Assembly: GCF_000196495.1 (NCBI RefSeq)
Contig: NC_011312.1
Coordinates: 868,001-932,000, forward strand
Reading direction: 5' to 3'
Length of the DNA: 64,000 nucleotides
Origin: Aliivibrio salmonicida LFI1238
GTDB lineage: Bacteria; Pseudomonadota; Gammaproteobacteria; Enterobacterales; Vibrionaceae
Positions 58,109 through 64,000 of this stretch are shown here, piece by piece. How positions within the stretch are numbered: the stretch's first letter is position 1; each line of letters starts with the position of its first letter. The notes under the pieces are model-generated. The model was not told the origin of the DNA, ran no database searches, and saw only the letters and a list, made by a program, of their open reading frames with translations. Made by a program: the position numbers and the translations under genes.

Positions 58109-59599
58109 GTGAATATTTTAGGAAAGTTTCAAAAAGTAGGTAAAGCACTGATGGTACCAGTTGCTACATTACCTGCAGCGGCCATTTTAATGGGTATTGG
58201 TTACTGGATTGATCCGGTGGCTTGGGGCGGCAATAGTGCATTAGCAGCGTTTTTAATCAAAGCTGGTGCGTCTATTATTGATAACATGTCTGTACTATTC
58301 GCAATTGGTGTTGCTTATGGTATGTCTAAAGATAAAGATGGTGCAGCGGCACTTTCTGGTTTTGTTGGTTTCCTTGTTGTAACGAATCTTCTTTCACCAG
58401 GTGCGGTAGCTCAAATTCAAGGCATTGATCCTGCTGCTGTTCCTGCTGCTTTTAGTAAGATCAACAACCAATTTGTTGGTATTTTAGTTGGTATCATATC
58501 TGCTGAAATTTACAACCGTTTCTCTGCTGTTGAATTGCATAAAACACTTGCATTCTTCTCAGGTAAACGTCTTGTACCTATTCTAACGTCATTTGCAGGT
58601 ATTTTAATTGCGTTCGTGCTTATGTACGTATGGCCAGCAATCTACGATGGTCTTGTTCACTTCGGCGAATCAATTCAAGGTATGGGTGCTACGGGTGCAG
58701 GTATCTATGCATTCTTCAACCGTCTATTGATTCCTGTAGGTCTTCACCATGCACTTAACTCAGTGTTCTGGTTCGACGTTGCTGGTATTAACGACATCCC
58801 TAACTTCCTAGGTGGCGCTAAGTCTATCGCTGAAGGTACTGCAACTGTCGGTGTTACCGGTATGTACCAAGCTGGTTTCTTCCCAATCATGATGTTTGGT
58901 CTACCAGGCGCAGCACTAGCTATCTACCACACTGCAAAAGTTGAGAACAAAGAAAAAGTAGCATCGATTATGATCGCTGCAGGTTTCGCATCGTTCTTTA
59001 CGGGTGTAACTGAACCTCTAGAATTCTCATTCATGTTCCTTGCTCCTGCATTGTATGTAGTTCACGCAGCATTGACGGGTATCTCTGTATTCATCGCAGC
59101 ATCTATGCATTGGATTGCAGGCTTCGGTTTCTCTGCCGGCCTAGTTGATATGGTTCTTTCTAGTCGTAACCCACTAGCGGTTAATTGGTATATGCTAATT
59201 ATCCAAGGTATCGTTTTCTTCGCTCTATACTACTTTATCTTCCGCGCTGTAATCCTTAAGTTTAACCTTAAGACTCCAGGACGTGAAGACGATGATGAAG
59301 AAGAAAGCTCAATCCGTGGTTCTAAAGAAACTGGTGAACTAGCTAAGCAATACCTTAAAGCGCTTGGTGGTCACGACAATATAGAAAACATTGATGCTTG
59401 TATTACTCGTTTACGCTTAACTCTTAGAGATACTAGCGTAATCAGCGAGAAGCAACTTAAAGGTCTTGGTGCAATGGGTGTTGTTAAACTTGGTTCAAAC
59501 AATGTTCAAGTTATCCTAGGTCCTCTTACTGAAATCGTTGCTGGTGAAATGAAAAAAATCCCAGCGTCTGAAGACTTAACAGCAGTTGCACTACCATAA
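58109..59599 (+). CDS. nagE: PTS N-acetylglucosamine-specific IIBC component NagE
   Basis: 496 residues from a GTG start (AGGGGGA 9 bases before). Transports and phosphorylates GlcNAc. IIC domain of about 380 residues with 8-10 membrane segments (GKALMVPVATLPAAAILMGIGYWI at the start; the sugar-site GVTEPLEFSFMFLAP near 300). IIB domain near 408-496 with phospho-Cys in NIDACITRLRLTL. No fused IIA domain, unlike E. coli NagE (648 residues), so it must take phosphate from a separate IIA such as Crr. Divergent from nagAC. Confidence 0.95.
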   Translation: MNILGKFQKVGKALMVPVATLPAAAILMGIGYWIDPVAWGGNSALAAFLIKAGASIIDNMSVLFAIGVAYGMSKDKDGAAALSGFVGFLVVTNLLSPGAVAQIQGIDPAAVPAAFSKINNQFVGILVGIISAEIYNRFSAVELHKTLAFFSGKRLVPILTSFAGILIAFVLMYVWPAIYDGLVHFGESIQGMGATGAGIYAFFNRLLIPVGLHHALNSVFWFDVAGINDIPNFLGGAKSIAEGTATVGVTGMYQAGFFPIMMFGLPGAALAIYHTAKVENKEKVASIMIAAGFASFFTGVTEPLEFSFMFLAPALYVVHAALTGISVFIAASMHWIAGFGFSAGLVDMVLSSRNPLAVNWYMLIIQGIVFFALYYFIFRAVILKFNLKTPGREDDDEEESSIRGSKETGELAKQYLKALGGHDNIENIDACITRLRLTLRDTSVISEKQLKGLGAMGVVKLGSNNVQVILGPLTEIVAGEMKKIPASEDLTAVALP

Positions 59600-59625
59600 T
59601 TATTGAGTAAATTAACTCGATTTAA

Positions 59626-59658
59626 TAAGCCGCTCTAATTAGAGCGGCTTTTTTATGG
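59626..59658 (+). terminator. Terminator after nagE
   Basis: AAGCCGCTCTAA / TTAGAGCGGCTT with minimal loop followed by TTTTT. Confidence 0.9.
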
Positions 59659-59767
59659 AAATAAAGCAACTATTTGATTCTATATATTGAGTATTGGCCC
59701 ATAATTGTGGATCATAGGGAGATATGAACAATTTGTTCTTTCTCCTAATACCAATGAGGTGCTTTAG

Positions 59768-61426
59768 ATGAGTGAAACTGAAACTCGTCCTACCAACTTT
59801 ATCCGTCAAATTATTGATGAAGACCTAAAGTCAGGTAAACATTCCAGTGTCCATACTCGTTTCCCGCCAGAGCCAAACGGTTATCTGCATATCGGACACG
59901 CAAAATCTATCTGTTTGAATTTTGGTATTGCTCAAGATTACCAGGGACAGTGTAATCTACGTTTTGATGATACTAACCCTGAAAAAGAAGATATTGAATA
60001 CGTTGAATCAATCAAAAATGACGTTAAATGGTTAGGTTTTGATTGGAGTGGTGATATTCATTATTCTTCGAATTACTTCGATAAATTGTATGATTACGCG
60101 GTCGAATTGATTGAGAAAGGACTGGCTTATGTTGATGAGTTAACCTCTGATCAAATCCGTGAGTACCGTGGTTCTCTTAAAGAGCCGGGTAAAAATAGCC
60201 CATACCGTGATCGTAGTGTCGAAGAGAACCTTGCGCTATTTGAACAAATGCGTGATGGTAAATTTAAAGAAGGCACTATTTGCTTACGTGCAAAAATCGA
60301 CATGGCTTCTTCATTTATCGTTATGCGCGATCCTGTTATTTATCGTATTCGTTTTGCTACTCATCACCAAACTGGCGATAAGTGGTGTATTTACCCAATG
60401 TACGATTTTACTCATTGTATTTCGGATGCACTTGAAGGCATTACGCATTCTATCTGTACATTAGAATTCCAAGACAACCGTCGTTTATATGATTGGGTTT
60501 TGGAAAATATTACGATTGATTGCCAACCACATCAATATGAGTTTAGCCGTTTAAACTTAGAATACACGATCATGTCTAAGCGTAAGCTTAATGAACTGGT
60601 TACTGAGAAATTAGTAAACGGTTGGGATGATCCACGTATGCCTACGGTTTCTGGTTTACGTCGTCGTGGTTTTACTGCGGGGTCTATTCGTGAATTCTGT
60701 AAGCGCATTGGTGTAACTAAGCAAGAGAACATGATTGAATTTGGTTCATTAGAATCGTGTATTCGTGATGATCTAAATGAAAATGCACCTCGTGCAATGG
60801 CTGTACTTGAACCTGTAAAAGTAGTGATTGAAAACTACGAAGAAGGTAAAGTCGAAACGCTAAACGTTGCAAATCATCCAAATAAACCAGAAATGGGTAC
60901 TCGTGAAGTTCCATTTACTCGTGAAATTTATATTGAGCAAGATGATTTCCGTGAAGAAGCAAACAAGAAATACAAACGTTTAGTACTTGGTAAAGAAGTG
61001 CGTTTACGCGGTGCTTATGTTATTCAAGCAAATCGAATTGAAAAAGACGAAGCGGGTAACATCACGACTATTTTCTGTAGCTATGATACAGAAACGCTAG
61101 GTAAAAACCCAGCAGATGGTCGTAAAGTGAAGGGCGTTATTCATTGGGTATCTGCAGACAAAGCGTTCCCTGCAGAAATTCGTCTATATGATCGTTTATT
61201 CACAGTGCCAAACTCTGCGGCTTTAGAGGATTTTTCAGAAAGTATTAATCCTGAATCATTAATTACTAAACAGGGTTTTGTTGAACCAAGTTTAGTAACT
61301 GCAGAAGCGGAAGCTGGCTATCAATTTGAACGTACAGGCTATTTCTGTATTGATAACAAAGACTCTACTCCAGAGGCTCTTGTATTCAACCGTACAGTAG
61401 GTTTACGTGATACTTGGGAAGGTTAA
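59768..61426 (+). CDS. glnS: Glutaminyl-tRNA synthetase
   Basis: 552 residues. Class I synthetase. HIGH motif in PPEPNGYLHIGHAKS near 33-47, RFDDTNPEKE near 65, and the KMSKS counterpart as IMSKRKLNEL near 268. C-terminal anticodon-binding beta-barrels. Charges the tRNA-Gln genes that are multiplied at 716-2039 in this same window. Neighbours nagE and fur, as in E. coli. Confidence 0.98.
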   Translation: MSETETRPTNFIRQIIDEDLKSGKHSSVHTRFPPEPNGYLHIGHAKSICLNFGIAQDYQGQCNLRFDDTNPEKEDIEYVESIKNDVKWLGFDWSGDIHYSSNYFDKLYDYAVELIEKGLAYVDELTSDQIREYRGSLKEPGKNSPYRDRSVEENLALFEQMRDGKFKEGTICLRAKIDMASSFIVMRDPVIYRIRFATHHQTGDKWCIYPMYDFTHCISDALEGITHSICTLEFQDNRRLYDWVLENITIDCQPHQYEFSRLNLEYTIMSKRKLNELVTEKLVNGWDDPRMPTVSGLRRRGFTAGSIREFCKRIGVTKQENMIEFGSLESCIRDDLNENAPRAMAVLEPVKVVIENYEEGKVETLNVANHPNKPEMGTREVPFTREIYIEQDDFREEANKKYKRLVLGKEVRLRGAYVIQANRIEKDEAGNITTIFCSYDTETLGKNPADGRKVKGVIHWVSADKAFPAEIRLYDRLFTVPNSAALEDFSESINPESLITKQGFVEPSLVTAEAEAGYQFERTGYFCIDNKDSTPEALVFNRTVGLRDTWEG

Positions 61427-61451
61427 TCCTAATCAAGTAATTTATAGATAA

Positions 61452-61485
61452 TAAAAAACCAGCAGAGATGCTGGTTTTTTTATGC
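61452..61485. terminator. Bidirectional terminator between glnS and fur
   Basis: AAAAAACCAGCA-GAGA-TGCTGGTTTTTTT, with A and T runs on both sides between convergent genes. Confidence 0.92.
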
Positions 61486-61499
61486 ACGTAAACTAAATA

Positions 61500-61943
61500 T
61501 TAGCCATTATGAGCAGTGGTATTTTCTATGCAGTCACCAGTAATACAATGACCATATAGATATAAGCTGTGATTAGTTAAGCGAACATTGTATTTATTCG
61601 CAATGTCTTTCTGACGTTCTTCTATTAGATCATCAGAGAACTCGATTACTTTGCCGCAATCTAGACATACAAGATGATCGTGGTGATGTTGTGTTGCTAG
61701 TTCAAAGACCGATTTACCGCCTTCAAAATGATGGCGAGTAACAATACCTGCATCATCAAATTGGTTTAGTACGCGATAAACAGTAGCAAGTCCAATCTCT
61801 TCACCAATATCGATTAATTTTTTATATAAATCTTCAGCGCTAATATGTTGGCTCTCGGGTTGCTGTAAGATTTCTAAAATTTTAAGACGCGGAAGAGTTA
61901 CCTTTAAACCGGCTTTTTTCAGTGCTTGGTTGTTATCTGACAT
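61500..61943 (-). CDS. fur: Ferric uptake regulator Fur
   Basis: 147 residues from ATG 61943 (AGGAAA 7 bases before). N-terminal winged helix (LKKAGLKVTLPRLKILEILQ; ATVYRVLNQFDDAGIV). C-terminal metal-binding domain with HHHDHLVCLDCGKVIEF near 87 and the second Cys pair in GHCITGDC. Fe(II)-dependent repressor of iron uptake genes. E. coli has fldA-ybfE-fur on one strand; here a plus-strand gene separates fldA from fur. Confidence 0.97.
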   Translation of the reverse strand: MSDNNQALKKAGLKVTLPRLKILEILQQPESQHISAEDLYKKLIDIGEEIGLATVYRVLNQFDDAGIVTRHHFEGGKSVFELATQHHHDHLVCLDCGKVIEFSDDLIEERQKDIANKYNVRLTNHSLYLYGHCITGDCIENTTAHNG

Positions 61944-62063
61944 TGACTTTTCCTGTATTGGCATTCTGCATCGATTTCTTGTGCAGTTTTAATAACTTAA
62001 TTATAGGGAACATTCAATTCAGTTGAAACCTTATCTGCAAGATCTCTTACAAAAAAATAGATG

Positions 62064-62093
62064 TTGATCTTTTGTTAATATACAAACTATTAT
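62064..62093 (+). promoter_or_regulatory. Promoter of the DUF4442 gene
   Basis: TTGATC at 62064-62069 and TATTAT at 62088-62093 with an 18-bp spacer, 31 bp before ATG. Reasonable sigma-70 match. Confidence 0.6.
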
Positions 62094-62124
62094 GAGGTCT
62101 GACCAGAATTAAAGGGAAATAAAT

Positions 62125-62589
62125 ATGTACCGTTACTTTACCCCAAAAATAGTCCGATGGGCATTAAATATTTGGCCTCCATTTTGGGGAGCAGGGATAT
62201 CGATCAAAAACATTTCAGAAAATTTTCAAGATGTTCGAGTTGTACTAAAAGATCGATTTTGGAATAGGAATGCGAATCGTACCCAATATGGAGGAAGTAT
62301 TTTTTCTATGACTGATCCGGTTTTTTCGTTGATGCTAATGGGTATTTTTCGGGAAGAATATTTTGTATGGGATAAAAAAGCAGAAATCGATTTTATTTCG
62401 CCGGGAACAAGTAACCTAGAGGCTCATTTTGTTATTTCCGATGAAAAAATAAAAGAAATTAAACAATTAACGGAAAATGGAAATAAATGCTTTCCAGAGT
62501 TTGAAGTGTATATTTATGATAAGAATGGAAAGGTGGTGGCAAGAGTTAATCGAACATTGTACGTAAGGAAAAAACCTCAATTTAGATAA
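62125..62589 (+). CDS. DUF4442 family protein (hot-dog fold, thioesterase-like)
   Basis: 154 residues. Matches the YiiD/DUF4442 type: WPPFWGAGISIKNISENFQDVRVVLKDRFWNRNANRTQYGGSIFSMTDPVFSLML resembles the hot-dog acyl-CoA thioesterase superfamily, with the N-R-N-x-N-x-T-Q-Y-G-G loop near 49-60 as the family signature. No enzymatic activity is established. It is oriented against its neighbours fur and fldA and is more AT-rich, which may reflect a separate insertion. AGGGAA ribosome site. Confidence 0.78.
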   Translation: MYRYFTPKIVRWALNIWPPFWGAGISIKNISENFQDVRVVLKDRFWNRNANRTQYGGSIFSMTDPVFSLMLMGIFREEYFVWDKKAEIDFISPGTSNLEAHFVISDEKIKEIKQLTENGNKCFPEFEVYIYDKNGKVVARVNRTLYVRKKPQFR

Positions 62590-62626
62590 TGCCCTCATGA
62601 AAGAGGGCACTCATAAAAACTAAAAT

Positions 62627-63154
62627 TTAGTCTTCAAGTTCTGCTAAACACATTTCTTCATGGATTTGTTTCACCCATGCAGTAACACGTTCTTCAGTCA
62701 GTTCTGGTTGGCGATCTTCATCAATACAAAGACCAACAAAGTTATTTTCATCAACGAGAGCTTTAGATGCTTCGAATTCATAGCCTTCTGTTGGCCAGTA
62801 ACCAATTACTGTGCCGCCTTTTGCTTCTACGATGTCACGAATATTGCCCATCGCATCACAGAAATACTCAGCGTAATCTTCTTGGTCGCCACAACCAAAA
62901 ATAGCAACAAGCTTAGTTGAGAAATCAATGCCTTCTAACTCTGGGAAGAAATCATCCCAATCACATTGAGCTTCACCGTAATACCATGTAGGGATACCTA
63001 AAAGAAGAAGGTCAAAGTTATCAATGTCTTCTTTACTGCTTTTCGCAATATCTTGTACATGAACTAGCTTTTTACCAAGCTGTTTTTGAATCATCTTGCC
63101 AATAGCTTCAGTGTTACCTGTATCGCTACCAAAGAAGAGTCCTACACTTGCCAT
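62627..63154 (-). CDS. fldA: Flavodoxin
   Basis: 175 residues. FMN-binding electron carrier for anaerobic ribonucleotide reductase activation, IspG/IspH and biotin synthase in relatives. Phosphate loop GSDTGNTEAIG at 9-19, second FMN loop GIPTWYYGEAQCDWDDF near 54-70, third loop GCGDQEDYAEYFCDA near 87-101. Long-chain flavodoxin by length. Followed by a GCCCTC/GAGGGC hairpin (62591-62607) without T tract between it and the DUF4442 gene. Confidence 0.96.
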   Translation of the reverse strand: MASVGLFFGSDTGNTEAIGKMIQKQLGKKLVHVQDIAKSSKEDIDNFDLLLLGIPTWYYGEAQCDWDDFFPELEGIDFSTKLVAIFGCGDQEDYAEYFCDAMGNIRDIVEAKGGTVIGYWPTEGYEFEASKALVDENNFVGLCIDEDRQPELTEERVTAWVKQIHEEMCLAELED

Positions 63155-63213
63155 ATGATGAATACCTGTATTTTTCTAATTAATGAAATTTGGTGTTATT
63201 TGATTAGTTGAAT

Positions 63214-63435
63214 TTAGCCAAGCCCTGCGCCTTCCCAGCTAAGCTGAATAAGACCTTTCGCAATAAAACCAGTACAACCAAGAAAGAGTACTAGCCAAAC
63301 AATACGTCGGCCAAAAGATGGGACATTCCCCTGTTTTAAAACATCTTTTATTGCCATACCGATAAAGAAAAAAATCGAGGCAAACAATAAATCTAATCCA
63401 ATAGATTCAATAAGATCAAAATGTTCATACAGCAT
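63214..63435 (-). CDS. Small DUF2788-type membrane protein
   Basis: 73 residues with two membrane segments (about 14-32 and 46-64). Fits the DUF2788 family, found in Vibrionaceae upstream of fldA next to a ybfF-type hydrolase. Function unknown. ATG has a conventional context (AAGGGTGA upstream). Confidence 0.75.
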   Translation of the reverse strand: MLYEHFDLIESIGLDLLFASIFFFIGMAIKDVLKQGNVPSFGRRIVWLVLFLGCTGFIAKGLIQLSWEGAGLG

Positions 63436-63521
63436 GATTCACCCTTACATTATGCAGGTTTGCTAAACTAATCATATAATGACGCAAAACTATACCATAG
63501 CTTTGCGCTGGTTGGTATTGA

Positions 63522-64000
63522 TTATCTTTTACGACTATTTTCTATAAAGCGATTAATTATGCGATAAATCGTCTCTGGTTTTTCTGCATGCAACCAATGC
63601 CCGGTTCCATTCACTACATGCGCTTTTGCAGTAGGGAATTGAGCCATGATGCTGGCTCTATGCCCAGGCAGAATATAATCGGAATTTTCTCCTTTTATAA
63701 ATAAGACATGGCCTGAAAAAGGAGTGATGTCATGCCAACCAATAATGTCAGAATACTGATTAAATAACGTCGACACGTTAAATCTAAAAGTTAACGTATT
63801 ATTTATTTTATGCAATGACTTACTTAAAAATTGTCTAACTCCGGGGTCAATAATTGAGGTTGATAATAAGACATCTGCTTCTTTTCGAGACGTTGGTGGC
63901 GTTGTTATTACACGTTGTAATCCAGTAAAAACAGCATCATGTTTTCGTTCTGAGTATGAAACTGGGGCCATGTCTAAGATAGAAAGAGAATTAATTTTTT
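63522..64000 (-). CDS. Alpha/beta-hydrolase, YbfF-type esterase (5' part beyond window)
   Basis: Open to the window edge; about 159 visible residues, with SILDMAPVSYSERKHDAVF resembling the middle of YbfF. The C-terminal part shows HVLFIKGENSDYILPGHRASI and the catalytic His in VNGTGHWLHAEKPETIYRIINRFI. The nucleophile Ser lies outside the window. YbfF is an acyl-ester hydrolase of unclear physiological substrate, encoded next to fldA in many gammaproteobacteria. An internal ATG at 63971 is not the real start. Confidence 0.85.
   Translation of the reverse strand, partial: KINSLSILDMAPVSYSERKHDAVFTGLQRVITTPPTSRKEADVLLSTSIIDPGVRQFLSKSLHKINNTLTFRFNVSTLFNQYSDIIGWHDITPFSGHVLFIKGENSDYILPGHRASIMAQFPTAKAHVVNGTGHWLHAEKPETIYRIINRFIENSRKR

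Noticed and set aside
62591..62607. GCCCTC/GAGGGC hairpin as terminator between DUF4442 gene and fldA
   Set aside because: No T tract on either side; mentioned with fldA only.

Overview
The window looks like a chromosomal segment of a Vibrionaceae gammaproteobacterium, most likely Aliivibrio (fischeri/salmonicida/wodanis group). The reasons are the AT-rich coding style, the toxR-toxS pair divergent from htpG, the conserved blocks lolB-ispE-prs-pth-ychF and hemA-prfA-prmC-sirB2-sirB1-kdsA, and nagE/nagAC next to glnS-fur-fldA. The genus call is an inference from gene order and protein resemblance, not from a database search.

Layout. 1-606 is the right end of an IS66-family element cut by the window edge. 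716-2349 is a minus-strand array of 11 tRNA genes (Met-Leu-Gln-Leu-Met-Leu-Gln-Leu-Gln-Leu-Gln in transcription order) built from near-identical repeats, with a promoter at 2409-2437 and a terminator at 676-711. 2657-7014 holds ychF, pth, prs, ispE and lolB (minus). 7199-12511 is hemA-prfA-prmC-sirB2-sirB1-kdsA (plus): haem precursor synthesis, translation termination and KDO synthesis. 12601-17342 is cobA plus nirC-nirD-nirB (minus), an anaerobic nitrite reduction and sirohaem block with an FNR-like site. A chemoreceptor, a lipoprotein 5'-nucleotidase and tRNA-Pro follow. 21989-25717 is a copper resistance locus: copA, a 24-residue membrane microprotein not previously listed here, a DUF411/CopG-like protein, and divergent cueR. 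Then come cnoX/ybbN, an SDR oxidoreductase, yfcH and yfcE.

29515-33246 is a nested insertion: an IS4-family element sits in the shared terminator of convergent yfcE and toxRS, and is itself split by a complete 2312-bp IS66-family element. Both insertions have clean target duplications (12 bp and 8 bp). toxR appears out of frame at a poly-A tract near its start. htpG, adk and hemH follow, then tig-clpP-clpX-lon-hupB-ppiD, the protein quality-control cluster. Here clpX is split by a 1329-bp IS10R-type element with a 9-bp target duplication.

49054-55315 holds a ComEA-like protein, a POT peptide transporter, rfaH, asnB and a CPA2 antiporter. 55355-59599 is the GlcNAc regulon (nagC, nagA, divergent nagE). 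The end carries glnS, fur, a DUF4442 protein, fldA, a DUF2788 protein and a partial ybfF-like hydrolase running off the edge.

The window is mostly conserved core genome. The unusual parts are the mobile elements and what they break (clpX, the yfcE/toxRS terminator), the likely toxR frameshift, the tandem tRNA expansion, and two microproteins. I found no CRISPR array, prophage, or recognisable novel defence system.
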